Source: Lavandula angustifolia
Lineage: Eukaryota; Streptophyta; Magnoliopsida; Lamiales; Lamiaceae
DNA: 64,000 bases
Assembly: GCA_028984105.1 (NCBI GenBank)
Contig: CM054818.1
Span: 26,668,643-26,732,642 of the forward strand
Direction: 5' to 3'
Shown: piece after piece, positions 46,770-59,729 of the stretch
Layout of the letters: every line of letters starts with the position of its first letter
How positions within the stretch are numbered: the stretch's first letter is position 1
Notes under the pieces: generated by a model
Database searches by the model: none
What the model saw: the letters and a program-made list of their open reading frames with translations, nothing else
What the model was told of the DNA's origin: nothing
Position numbers and translations under genes: made by a program

Positions 46770-47289
46770 TTGCTAAAAATTATTCCTTTTTTTTCTTTTT
46801 TGAGTCATCATATTAAAAGTGACTCGTTATTAAAAAAAGGCAAATACTATATTGACTAAATTTAACTATAAAAAAAATCAAAACAATTTACACAACAAGA
46901 CAATACATTCTTAATTTTCGTATTGAAAAAGATACGAGCCACAAAAATCGGGACAAAGGAAGTAGTAACCATTAGCTAAACAATTGGATCGAATCTATTG
47001 TACACAATTACTTTATATACCACATTACATGATATTAGTAAGCATTTGATGAAACAACAAATAGATCGAATCTGTTGTACATGATTACTTGGACATATAA
47101 TAACCAGTACTGGGAAGCATCCAACGAAGAAAGAGATGCATAATAACAAGGAACCCTATGTATATACAGTTCCATGAAATAGACCTATCTCAGTAACTAG
47201 CAAAAAAGAATTCCTATTCTCTATTTCATACCGCCAGCAAAAAGGTTCAAAACAGAGCAAAACACAGTTAACACATCTAGGAAAGAAAT
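46770..47289. other. Intergenic stretch 3' of the RING gene
   Basis: AT-rich with a possible decayed MITE end near 46920-46965; includes the likely 3'UTR of the RING gene (about 47100-47289). Confidence 0.4.
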
Positions 47290-50200
47290 TTAAGTTTCGC
47301 CGGTGGCACAAGGAATGCAAGGAGGATTCTTCAATTGGTCTTCAGGGGTGATTACCTGCAAGCACTGGTCATGAAACATATGGCCGCACGGAAGAATAGC
47401 AACCGGTGGCGGACCCGCTGGCTGGTGCATTCCGCGTTCGGCTGTAAAAGCAAGATCCAACTTGCACAAGAAACACCTCTCTCCAATTGGTTTCACTTCT
47501 TCTTCATCGGAACCTGCATTCATGTCTGATCTTATCATACTTGTTTCTCTAGATTGTATAAATATATGGAGAGAGAGAGAGAGAGAGTCCCAACTTAATG
47601 CAAGTCTATATATCTAAGAAAATAGAGATATCTACAAGAGAATCTTGGAAAGATATTGTTAGAGTTTATAGATATGCTTCCTTATATAGATAGACTTGGT
47701 ATTAGTTCTAGACAATAACTCTAATTTATTCTCGTACCATAAATATGAGATCTAAGTTGATTCCGTGGATATAATGGAAATAATTGACAAAAAAAAAAAA
47801 GGAAAGATCAATCTGATATGAAGCCATATGATTTCGATTAGAGATCGAGTCACTTTCCAAATCAGGACAACATGAATTAGTGAATCATATGATCATATTT
47901 CTTTTATTTCTATGCATTATAAATGACATCCAAAATTGGAGAGAGAGACTCTTACCTTTCGATTTTATATGAAGAGTGGCTGGTGGGGCATGAAATGCTG
48001 TTTGCATATGAGGTGGAATGCTCGGCCTTCTTCGAGTGGCATAATCATTTGTACCAGGTTGAGGAAAGATTTTCCTCCTTTGACCTGAGACCGCACTGGG
48101 ATTTGCAACTGCTTTTCGCTTCGGGTGAGAGATAACAGGAGCAAGCTGAGGCCTTACATCGAATTTTGCAAATGGAGCCGCCAGACCTACAAAATGCGAG
48201 AGATGTAGGATCATTACCAAAAGAAGTGGCTCCTGCAATTGAGTTCACTGTGGATGTATAACAACAATGGATACCATTAGAATGATCAAATCTTGGAAAA
48301 ACTGCAGACGGTTGAGCCGGCATGACGTGCTGATACTGACCTGCACTTTGAAAGGATATTATTAAAGAACATGTGTTTCAAAGCTAAAGCCTGATATATA
48401 TACTTTCTTGTAAGAGCATCAGTAGGCACCACATGCCTAATTGATCAAAGTATGCAGCCAAGCTAAACCCTCTGTTTTCCTTAATGAAGAAAATACATCT
48501 AGTAATATGTAAAGAGATAAACTCGAAACAGAGAAATATAACACAAGAGAGAGAGAGAGAAAGTATCAGGATCCATATTATGACTAACAGGTAACTGACC
48601 TCTTGCGAATTGAGCAGTAGCAAAATCATTAGGTTGAAGTCCTAGCCTTTTAGGAAAACAGCCAGCAGCAGCAGACTGGTAACTGCCACTTCTCGAAAAC
48701 GGAACCCCAATTCTCTCTTGAGAAATATGCCTAGAAGCTTCAATAGGACTGACATTATGAAAACCATCAAACTGCCCTGAAGTAAAAGAAAATCGTGACA
48801 TAAAAAATTGAAACCTCTTGGGCGAAAGAAGTTTAGGTATCATAGACCAGCCTTCGGGAAAAAATAATTTCATAATGAATACTGTATTAGGCACATATTC
48901 AGCAGTTAATAAAGTCAAACCATTTGAATTACATTTGACTATATAAGTTTAACCAAACTAAACGAAGTCGGAACCAAAAGGTGACTTAGATGACTACTTT
49001 ATGAAGAGGCTTTCGATATACTTCAAATAGGCCCTTCCACCAGCCAGGCTCAGAATGAAGTATTTAGATGTTCTTTTTCCTAAACTTATCCTACGGTATT
49101 TAATCTGAGATACTATCCAACAGGAAATCCTCTAAGAACAAAAATGTTTCGGAACTATAACGCAAAACTGTAATCTGATACCAACCATGTATCTATTCAC
49201 AAAAACTGCATGATGTTACTGCATCTCCTTTCTGTATATCTTCCAAATCAATAATAACCCTTATACATAATTTAATATATGATTCCACCCTTTAAAACAC
49301 AGTAGAGATGGTAATTATGACATAAATGATTAAATAGGGGACTTTGCCAAGAACCAGTTAGCACATGCATCGGAAAGAACTTTCAATTCCTCTCCAGCTA
49401 AAAATCCATGAATACGGAGATCTATTGCAGGTTTTTACAAGAAAATATGCAGTCAATATCCTACTGATCAACATAATTGAAAATATCAACTGGCCTTACC
49501 AACGGGTTGAACACTTGATGGGAAAGAACCAATATTGGCAATTTCTGTTCTCGTACCTTCTACAGCCGAAATAAGATCTCCTGCACATAAAGAGAAAAGG
49601 ATAAATCTTTTGGCAGGTTTCAGAATGCAGCCTACATGAAATTCATAAATATCACTGTTATATATAAAAAAAACATCAGAACTACTTGTATGACTCACCT
49701 GCTCGTACATTGCCGATGGAGCTGCGATTGTGCCAGTGAGAAAGGTAATCTCTGGAAGATTCTGATGACACCTTCATGGAACTTTTCCTAGAGTAATCCT
49801 GTTTCTGTGATATAGGGTGAGTTGCAAAATATGTGGGTGCCAATTTTGGCTGTGAACCGTATTTAGGTTGAGAGAATAAAGTGCTTCCAGATGGCCATGG
49901 CAGTTGAGTTGGCTCAGGTACAGTTGTATAATTTGGTGGTGTATTAGAAAGTACACTAGCTTGCATAGTTTGAAGACCAGGATATGCGATTGAATTCAGC
50001 CTGAATCTCGTATCTCCACTAAGTCCACCTTCAACATGGGTAGGCATCTTACTGGCTGAACTATATGCTGGCCTGGATAATCCACCAGCATTAGTCTGGA
50101 TAATTGCAGCCCCACCTGCCAATTGCTTTCCAGCCATAGAAGTGTTACATTGGAAAGAAACCTCCTTCAGTTTACTGGGAATCTCTTGTGCATGGAAAGT

Positions 50201-51211
50201 ATTATTGGATATTGACAATCCATGCACATCCGTTTGGATCCCTGAATCGCCACCTGATAATTCTCTAAGACTCATGGGGTTCTTTGGACAGTTTCCAGGA
50301 CTAGAATTATTAAACTGGGAAGAAACTTTCTCCAATTTACCCGTAAGTATTCGGCTACGGAAATTATTATCAGGTCTTGACGATCCACCAGCATTAGTTC
50401 GGATCCTTGCATCCACACCTGCCAACTGAGCTAGACTTGACGGGTTCTTAGGGAACTGTCCAACTATAGGATTGTTACCTTGGGAAGAAATCGCCTGCAA
50501 GTTATTGGAAATTTCTTGGCTACTGAAGTTTCTATTAGGTCTGACTTCTATACTACCTCCAACTCCAAGAGTAAGAAAATCCCGATCAATTTTTTGTGGA
50601 GCACTAGAGGTAAGAGGAAAACTGTTAATATCGTTTTTATTTCCTTTTGCACCAAAATTATCCACAAGAGGCAACAAAGATGTGCCACTTTTGGAAGAAG
50701 AAAATTGTCTGCTAGACTGGAACCTATTAATCCTACTAGATTGAGCTTCTGCTCCATGTGTCTTTATTGGATAACCTGTTCCAGGCTCACGCCTTGGTGA
50801 GGTGATGAGGTTCATAGGAATTACTGATTGTCCATAATCCATGGAAGTAACAGCTGGGCTCATCAGACGATCAGAACCATGTCCTCTCAAGCTGAGGCCA
50901 GGAGACGGCATTTCATATTCTGGGAAGTACTCAGATGTGTAATTTTTTATATCACTCCAATTTCTATCTATCTTGGGATCTGGTTTGCAATTCAGATTAG
51001 GCGTGTAAGAGTAACAATCACCTTGTACCACACTTCCAGGTAACTGATCATAACCCTGTGACATAGATGGGAAAGACATAATGTCATCTTCAAAATTGTA
51101 AGCGCCATGACTCCAGCCACCACCATCATCTCCACTTGGTCTATTAGCCAAATTGAATTCATCTTTGCCTTCCTCGAAAGGAGTAAAGGCTGGTTGATTT
51201 CCACATCCCAT
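47290..51211 (-). CDS. Long disordered protein with a C-terminal RING-type zinc finger
   Basis: Five coding exons: 51211-49699, 49580-49500, 48776-48600, 48340-47956 and 47513-47290, GT-AG and in phase apart from one extra base in exon 4. Without that base the protein is 792 aa. The first 700 or so residues are Ser/Asn/Gly/Pro-rich and probably disordered. Residues about 227-381 form three tandem repeats of about 45-55 residues (KNPxSLxxL[AS]G then I[RQ]T[ND]). The C-terminus has CFLC, then LPCGHMFHDQC and PPCIPC, a RING-like metal-binding set suggesting E3 ubiquitin ligase activity. I do not recognise a characterised homologue. The extra base is in the AAAA run at 48191-48194, where the frame must pass from SLAF to VGLAAPF. 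Confidence 0.8.
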
Positions 51212-52420
51212 TTATCTAAATTACAAAAAGAGAAGTGTGTAAAATAGTCAATTTCTTCAAAAATTGCACAGCATTTTCACATAAAGCATGGTAGATGGCA
51301 TAGGAATATAAAGCAACAATTGTCTTCAATTAGCTAATTTGGGCAATAACCCAATATCCATTTTCAGAATAGAAAAACTGAAGCATCATTTTTGTCTGAG
51401 AAAGGAAGGACCATATGAAAAGAAAAGGGCCCTATGAATTTGAGAAAGATAGACAAACTATCTTCATTTCCCAACAAGTGAACACTGCCAAACATTTCTC
51501 TCGGAGCAGAAGAAAACTTCAATCCATGTAGTTAATGCACACAATAGAGCTACAAAATCATCTACACAGATACCAGAAAGAAAAGCATATCCTCTGACCC
51601 GGAAAGGGACGAAAACTAAACGACGGTTTTGACTAACTTGTTGTGTAATTATCAAACAATACTAGATGAAAAACTCCAGACATTTCAAAAGGTCTCCAAC
51701 CATATGATTTTATCCCTTCTGAATCTGGACTATTTTAACATGACAGAATTTCTAAAGCACACACATACTATTTAAGAGTTAAACTGAAGTATGAGACCCA
51801 AAAATTGGTCCTTCAAAACCATCATCGGTTAAGATTTTACACCAGTTTCATACTGATAAGCAATTCAAGAATGAGGAACCAACAAATGACAAGATAAGAA
51901 GTCCACCAACAACCAACGCTTTTCTCCCAACGTAATTGAGGGGAAGAAAACAAGAAATCCAAAAGCAATACACTAGCAAAAGTATTGTGCGCACAGACAT
52001 CCAGCCAAAAAGAAAATCAACGAACAAAATGTTTAGCATAGATAGATGCATAGATGTAGGATGAGGACAGGGCACATAATTGAAACTCTGATACACCGAT
52101 CAAGATGCATCTCGCAAAAAAATTGAACCAGATAACGAAAATAATAGGGGAAAAAAAAGGAAAAGCAAAAGGTTAGTCCACCACGAAAAATCAATCAACA
52201 CAACCAGTTCATCAATCCATAACCCTCGCATATCAACGAAAACCACAGAAACAACAAAAGCCGCGTTCTCAGAATCAATGAAAGCTTTCACAGTTTACCA
52301 GCTACGAAGTCGTGAGATGGAGGATGCGTCGATTAGTTTTTGATCGGTGAAGAAGAAACTTCAAACCGATGACATAAGAGAGTGGTGAGTGAGTGTGTAG
52401 AGAGAGAAAACGCCGTGATA
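51212..52420 (-). promoter_or_regulatory. RING gene 5'UTR intron and promoter region
   Basis: No coding sequence. The minus strand has the likely first noncoding exon near 52290-52400 and a long 5' intron. A CTCTCT-rich stretch near 52395-52460 fits a plant core-promoter Y patch. Confidence 0.4.
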
Positions 52421-54301
52421 GGAAGTAAATTTGGCGCTTGGGACTACTAAGAGAGAGATTTAAAGGGTTCGGTCGATGGCCCCACTTTTGTTGTTTTCCC
52501 GGGCGGTACACGTGTCGTAAAGCAAGTCCATTTGGTGGGCTGATGTGGTGATGGCTAAAATGCCCGGCTGTGATGTTTGCCTCCGTGACCCTCCAATGAA
52601 GGTTGCGCCACGTAGGTGGCGTGATATCTACGCGGGAATTGATGCCTTCTGTGACATTCGTTATAAAAAAAATTTATTACCAATTAAAATTTTGAAATAA
52701 CATTTAAAAAAAAAAATAATGTTCATCATTTTTGGAATTTTAGATTGATTTTACAATAATTTCTGTTGATAATGTTTAGCTTTTGAAATCTGAATTGATA
52801 TATAACATATATTTCTAATTTCCAATTGGAAAATCTAGGACCGTTTAACCGTTCAAATCTAATTGAATTTCTTTTAACCAAATCAAAATGAAGGTTACAA
52901 AATAGATTATTTAAGCAATCGAATTGAAGATTTTTAACCAAATCGAAACGAAGATTTTGTTTATATATTTAGATTTTCGATGACATTAACATTCAATTAA
53001 CCAAACCAAATCAAACATAAAACATTTTAATACATTTATAAAAAAAAGATTATCGTATTGTAGAACAATTATACTCCATCCGTGTCAATTATCTTGTCCA
53101 CTTTGCTTTTTGCACAGTTTTAATGAGTGTGTATAATTGTATAAAGTTGTCGGTCTCATTGTCATATTTAGAAAGTGATATTATATTTGAGACAATCCAA
53201 AATGAAAAAGTGGACAAGATAATTATGAGGAAAAGAGTATTTTAAAAAAAATTGATTATCTATTATAACTTTTATTTACTTTTTCTTCTTGAAACTTCGA
53301 TTAAAACGAAACCTAATCAAACCGAGAATTTTCAAATAAAACAAAACCGAAATATCAATTTGAATTCAGTTTTGCAATGTAGAAAATCAATTCAGTTAAC
53401 CAAAATTTAAATTATGTCTCACCGAATAGATCGTGTACTAATCAATCCTAAAGTAACTAAATAAATGAGTTTTATAAAATTGATATATTGCAATTTTTTA
53501 AGATTAAATTCTTAATGGAAATATAGAACAATCAAATTACTTGTACTTTTGAAGATTCCGATATGAGATAAATATTTGCCTCATATGGTTGTTTGGTTTG
53601 CACGAATTCTGCTTCAGGAAAGTAATTTGATTCCTTATTGTAAAAAATTATTGTATTTGGTAGAAATAAGAAAGTAATCTAATTCCTAAGATTTCAATTC
53701 TTATGTTTGGTTTAATAATTGTAGGGAATGTAAAAAAATCCTACAAATAAGGAAAATAGTTAAATGTTCTAGGTTTGTTTTTTTTCCTTAGTATATCTTA
53801 AGTAATCTTTTTCCATTATACGGGAATTTTAATAAATTTTATATATCGATTCCATTCAAGATCTTAAACGTTATTATTTAGGCTACCATCATTTTTCATA
53901 AAAAAAATCTCGCACGCTCATCCCTTCACCCAAGTTCGACATCGATTTGAACCTTTTCCCCTCTTTAAATTGCTTTAATTGAACGACGAAGTGGGGGGTT
54001 TTTTTTTTTGGTTGATTTCCCTGCAAATTTGACTCGCTTGAATTCATCTTACTAGAATTGATCATATGCAGTGAATCGGTGATATCAATCATTGTTTGTT
54101 TGGTCATTTTTAATTTTGACTTTATGTTGTGATAATCAGTATTGATTGCTCAATATATATGTATGGAACTGGTGAAAGCAAACAATCAACTCGTTGTTAC
54201 GACGTACACCATCTGCTACACTAATAAAGCTTCATCATATATAATCGTATTCATCTTTGTTGTTTTGTGAATTTTATTTAGTGGACTTGTTTTGACTTAA
54301 C
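52421..54301. other. AT-rich intergenic region
   Basis: Contains a degenerate Stowaway-like MITE at 53074-53237 (CTCCATCCGTGTCAATTATC against GGACAAGATAATTATGAGGA). The parts near 52790-52960 and 53290-53420 repeat AACCAAATCGAAA-like phrases, probably old transposon remnants. No gene recognised. Confidence 0.45.
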
Positions 54302-54304
54302 TTA

Positions 54305-54709
54305 GGGGCCGTTTGGTAAGAATTCGATAATGACAATGGTAATGGGTATGATAGTAGGGTGATTGGGTATGAGTATTAGTAATTCCTTTAATAGTGTTTG
54401 ACATTTGCTAGTGAATGAGTATGATAACCAAATATGATGTTTGGTTGTACTTAGGCTTCAATGGAATGAATAATTTTATATAAAAAAATTATGATAATTT
54501 TGTGAATATTCTAACATGATAAATAATAATAACATGAGTCATGTTTTTTTTTATTTTGTGAAATTTAATATAAGAATATTTTAATCATTCCCATATGGGT
54601 TTGATACCCACAGTAGGGTATCGTTACCCACGTACCAAACACGATATATGGGTATCAAACCCGAGTGATACCCATAGTAGGGTAGGATACCCATGAACCA
54701 AACACCCCC
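54305..54709. mobile_element. Tourist-like (PIF/Harbinger) MITE
   Basis: The ends GGGGCCGTTTGGTAAG and ACCAAACACCCCC are inverted, with TTA flanking both sides (54302-54304 and 54710-54712). Subterminal repeats GGGTATGA and GATACCCATAGTAGGG fill the inside. A three-base TTA duplication is the PIF/Harbinger signature. Confidence 0.7.
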
Positions 54710-54712
54710 TTA

Positions 54713-55378
54713 GTTGTCATTAATTCCATCCTAGATGTATAGCAGATGTGAGAAAATCTATGCAGTTTGAAAATGAAATTTGCTCCATATAATTTATATA
54801 TAATTCATGCATGCTATACATTTGACGAAAGTTCAATCATATATGTAGTCAATTAAGGAATCCAGATAGTTTCCTTGTATTATCCAAACATAGTGTAAGA
54901 AATTCGTTAAATCATTTTCTGCAGAATCATATTCCTTGACAACTTTACTTTACTGAGAACTAAACGGGCCCATAGACCTTAGTGCCTTCTGAGTATTGCA
55001 AGTTTTTAAGGAATGGAATTTTATGATTCTTAGTGTATTTATGAGTCATGAGGATAATGGAATCTCCATAGCTGCTATGCATGATAAAAGATGAAAATGA
55101 ATAACATTCTTTTCAAACATATATACAAATGCTGACAAAAGATTGGTACATATACTCAAATTATTCATCCACTAGTTAACCAAAACTAAACCTTTCCACC
55201 AAAAATTCACATCTACACAGCCCAAGGAAAGTAATTGAAAGACTACATTGCAGAAACATGAAGGCAAGTTCTTCGCAGCGACTCGAAAAGAGAGGGGTAA
55301 ATTTTCGACGAAAGAGAAGAATCACACAAATGATGAGCACCTTAGCAAGATGAGAAGCGTTGGAGATCTCTCTCCATG
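54713..55378. other. 3' flank of PIG-F
   Basis: AT-rich; includes the likely PIG-F 3'UTR (55150-55378). Nothing else seen. Confidence 0.4.
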
Positions 55379-57825
55379 CTAGTCACTCTTTCCATGTCGT
55401 TTTCGGCTACGATAGACAACAAACATAAATGATATCGTAAGACCAACCAAGTAGCCTAGACCACCTCCATACGTCGAGCAGATTGGCCACTCCTGCATAT
55501 TTCCAACCCAATTATAGAAGGAACTCAAACAGTAATTCAAAAGGGAGATTTGTTGATGGATATAAGGCTCCACACCTGCCAGGGTCTTTCCCAGTCGAGA
55601 GGCATGGGCCACGCACCAAACCAAGCCCCAATAACAGCTCCATGAGCAGGTAAACAGATTATAAAATCTATGGCTCCCATTGGCCTGCAAGTGGCATCGG
55701 ATTAACGGAAACTGCACCATGTATAACTAAATTGCATACGCAGATAGAGAACAGTAACAGGGTAATTTAACTTTACTTTGAATGAGCGAATATTCGGTGC
55801 CAATCAGTCCATGATGAGCCAAAAACAGAAGCTGCGGGTACAAACTGTACAAATGCGACATGGCTTAACATGAGCTATGATGTGCGAGTTTTGAAGTTTG
55901 GCGCAGAAATGGAGCAACTTGCTCCAAACAAATCAACTGTTCGGTATGCCAAGACAGACAAGTGGAACGTTTGCAACAGAAAATGATCGCATAAAGGGAT
56001 ACATACTGTAAATACTGACATTAGAAGAGACCAGTTAACTGTCTTTTTGAAGTGCCTGTATCAACAAAAAAGAAGTATAAATGTATAATCAGTAACTGTT
56101 ATACTCCTATATACTCATGTTGATTTTAATTATCTTATCACCATCGAGGTTGAATAATTTGACCACACAATACCACTCATTTTCAGTAAAGCAAAATGTA
56201 TTTTTTTTCAAATTCTGATGAATCCTACAACGTGACTGGTCCAGAAATCACATAGGAAACTAGGAGGGCTGATTGTAGGTGGACTTGTTAATACTCTAGG
56301 TTTGTAAGATAAGAGATATTAACAAAGTTTTACTTTTTAGTTCACCATAATGAAACGAAAAAATATTAGTGCGGACAACCATCACATACTGAGTTCCAAC
56401 AGGTGCACCCAATGCAATTGCTCCAAGAGCATTAACTAAAGCACCTGCAAATATAGGCACAAAATACATCTTATTATAGATATTAATAGCATGTATAAGC
56501 TTCAGAAATCAAGGGAAAAATCATAAGTTATTTTCTATCAATTTCCCCTACTTCTCTCAGAAGACAATACTTTTCACGATTATAGCCATGGACTGTGCTA
56601 AACATACGAAGCCGCAAATCCTTTGTGCTTCTGATTTATTCAAGCATTTTAAACAATCTTATTATGTCCTCAGGCAGCATGCTTACACCAACAGAAGAAA
56701 CAGGAATATACTTTAGAACTTGACAAGCAAGCTTGAAAGGCACCATACTAAAAATGAAAACATTATGATATGCTGATTACTAAGCTCAAAGCTTGATATT
56801 AAACCAATATAATAATTGAAAACTTGTTCCAATGGTGGACTGCGGAAAAAGGTCCTTCCTGCGTGGTGATTTTTTATTTCCTATTGCACCGAAAAAGGGC
56901 ATCCTTTAGTAGCGCATCGCCCCAGAAACCCCAGCCCTTCTTGTTGTCCTGATAATCCTAAATACCATCTCTACTCCTAATGCCTTATATTTGGCAAAAA
57001 GCTTCTTGTGAACTGCATTTCATTTTTCGTAGCATTTACATATAAGCATCATTCTAATGCTCATTTATCTAGTTATTTTTTTTTCTTCTCTGAAATGGAC
57101 ATCTACATTGATTGCAAAATTTCAGCGTACTAAACAATGTAAACTATCAACCTAAAGTATACTAGAAAAGGAACTGCACAAACACCAAAAAAGAAAAAAG
57201 AATGAATAAAGGAACTGAAGTTTATAGCACTAACCTGCAGGAAGACAAATCAGTCCTCTTGCCATGGCTTTGACATACTGGAAAAAGGTCAGCAGAAAAA
57301 GCAAAAGAAAATGAGAAAGTCAAAAACAATTATCCTACACAAATTTTTTATAAAAAATCGTGGAAGATAAACAAGACAGGAATAAGAAATTACAGAGCAT
57401 TTATCTGGATTGCAACGAAACTGACTAAAGACAGGGATCAGGATTAAAGCCTCCACAGCCTGAAATTAACCACAAAGTTTGAAAAAGCTACCTCGGAACT
57501 CAAAAGAGTTGGAACCAAAATATGTAGAGTTTACATACCCATATTACAAAGAGAGTTTCGGCTGGATAGTGGATGAGAGAAAGCGAACAAAAAGTAAATG
57601 CTACCCATAATGCTAAAGCTAAGCTCAGCCCACATGTGAGATGCAATACCAGTAGCAAACGCAAAGATGCAAAGGAAACAGGAACATTTTCAGGTGTTTT
57701 TCGTTGCTGCAGAGGCTGTTTCATAGATGTAACTGGTCGAAGGAGTATTACGGATGCTGCTAACAACACCAAAGTTCTAGAGGAGGGTCTGTTCGTGTTT
57801 ATTTTGGGACGTTTGGTCTATCCAT
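55379..57825 (-). CDS. PIGF: PIG-F, GPI ethanolamine-phosphate transferase partner
   Basis: Eight coding exons: 57825-57539, 57459-57394, 57277-57235, 56444-56390, 56055-56007, 55844-55777, 55684-55576 and 55492-55379, all GT-AG. Exons 2-8 are fully in phase. The protein is polytopic, with the family motifs ALVNALGAIALGAPV, LPAHGAVIGAWFGAWPMPLDWERPWQ and EWPICSTYGGGLGYLVG. PIG-F is an ER membrane protein that stabilises the PIG-O/PIG-G ethanolamine-phosphate transferases in GPI-anchor assembly. The first ATG (57825, MDRPNVPK) runs into a stop after eight codons. One more A in the four-A run at 57802-57805 would join it to the remaining frame and give about 263 aa. Otherwise the first in-frame ATG lies about 35 codons in (MKQPLQQ) and the first membrane segment is lost. 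Confidence 0.85.
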
Positions 57826-58965
57826 CTTTCAACCTTCTTACAGCAAACCTTCGAGCTGATAAAAAACACTTGCATTAACCATTTCAATTCTATATTCCAA
57901 ATAGTCAATTACTAATATGATTTTGGAAGGGAATCTAAGCATTGTGCACAAATACCAAGTAAAGAAAAGATTATATGTTATAACATAAAAGAGACTACAT
58001 TAGTAAAATGGAGAAAATCCAGATAAAAACCCAGAAAAACTCTATTTCAATTCTCCACTAGATGAACAGCAATATTACGAACAGGCCCAGCCTTGTGGGC
58101 GGGAGAGCATGGGCGACCACCCCAGGTCCCAAAAATATTGGGGGCTTCTAATTTTATTTTCTTAGATAGTAATAATTAAGGGTTGTCGGTCAGTTTGGGA
58201 TCAGTATAACCTATACTGGTTAACAGATCCCGAAAAAGTCACAAAATGCATCCCAAAGCTGATACCCCTTCGGTTTACGGTTAGCCAAATACCGCCTCGG
58301 TTAGCCGAGTTCGGAATTCGGTTATACCACAAAAACCAAAAATAATGTGTCCGAATCTGATGAGACTCTAATTCTAAGGCTTCATTAAGCTGATTAACAT
58401 CCATTCCAATAAAGAATTACATTCATCAATGATAAATCTTGATTCTTTTAAGCGTTTTTCCAACATTAATCCTAAACAAATATCCCCAAAGTGTTTTCTT
58501 TTTTAGCAATTTTACAAATATATCTTGACCTAATTCACATGATTTCTCCGTTTCTCCCTATTCCTTCAATTTCCTATTAGATATACTCGTAAAGATATCA
58601 AACTGAATCATAAAAATTGACAATTTGCCACAATAAATCAAGAAAAAAAAAATTGGGTTATACAGAAAGAAAAACCACCTTGTAAGACAGCAAGGCGGCA
58701 GAAGATGATGATGTAGTCGGCGCCCTATTCTAATTTGAGTAATTTCGGACTTACACTTGCCGGCGCCGAGAAGGCAGAGGGGGAGAGTCGAGGGGCTGCG
58801 GGCGACTTGGCGTATGGGTCAGGAGAGGGTGGCGGAGGGGCGGCGTTTCGGGATTGCTGGGCGGAAGACGGTAATCGGGAAGGGGGCGGCTGCAGGCGGT
58901 TGTGACTTCTGAATTGTGGTGACTTGAATCGGGAAAATTAATTTTGGGGAAAAATTATTTTGCCC
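57826..58965 (-). promoter_or_regulatory. PIG-F 5'UTR intron and promoter, paralogous to the ARMC7 5' region
   Basis: 58081-58965 matches 13017-13900 through the same order of landmarks, including the splice donor AAG|GTGG near 58675 and the GGCGCCGAGAAGGCAGAGGG block near 58765. The minus strand likely carries the first noncoding exon here, spliced to the coding exon through an acceptor near 57867. Confidence 0.6.
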
Positions 58966-59340
58966 TATTATTTTAGTTTAGTCCAATTTTGGTGCGTTAA
59001 CTTTAAAATAGTTTAATTTTGGTTCAATTTTCAAAAAGGATCTAAAATTTTCAATTTCAGCCCGTTTAGGTGCACGTGTACACGCCTATTCACACGTTAC
59101 AGTATACACAAGGTAATTTTCATTTTTAATCCGTTATTTTAATATCTATTTCAATTTCGATGCATTATGTTGCAAAAGTTTCCATTTTTTACTCATTTTA
59201 TAAAATTAATAATATGTATATCTAAAATGTTTTAAATAAAATCTCTAGAGATTTGTACGAAGAGTTAAGTTTGTAAAAGTGTTCATCTCTCACAAAAATA
59301 AACAAATTATTAATAGCAAATTAACTGTGTTTATATTTTG
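58966..59340. other. AT-rich intergenic stretch
   Basis: Nothing recognised. Confidence 0.4.
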
Positions 59341-59342
59341 TA

Positions 59343-59532
59343 CTCCCTCCGTCCCATCTTTCTTGTTCCATAACTTTTCGGCGCGGTATTTTAGGAGAGT
59401 TGTTGGTTGTGAGTAGGGATGTGGGGCCCTCAAATAAATTGTGTGTAATAATTTTTTATTTTAGGCAATGGAACAAAAATTGTGGGACGTCCCAAAAAAG
59501 AAAGTGGAACAAGAATTGTGGGACGGAGGGAG
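59343..59532. mobile_element. Stowaway-like MITE, well preserved
   Basis: The left end CTCCCTCCGTCCCATCTTTC pairs with the right end AAGAATTGTGGGACGGAGGG, flanked by TA at 59341-59342 and 59533-59534. Confidence 0.85.
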
Positions 59533-59729
59533 TATTAGTTATATTAATTAAGTCATGATAAATATAATTATTTGGTAATATACTTTTAAACTCACAAAGA
59601 GACGAAATTAATAATAGTTAATAGTTAATGATTTAATTGTGTCAATGTTTTTTATGGCGAAGAAAATTTATAGTCGTTACTTGATGTGCTTACTTATTAA
59701 ATTCTACTAATGTATGATAGCTTAGGATA

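Noticed and set aside
48045..48323. Cys-rich 92-codon ORF, looking like a secreted Cys-rich peptide
   Set aside because: Its first part is RING-gene exon 4; the Cys-rich end is the same exon read in the wrong frame after a one-base defect.
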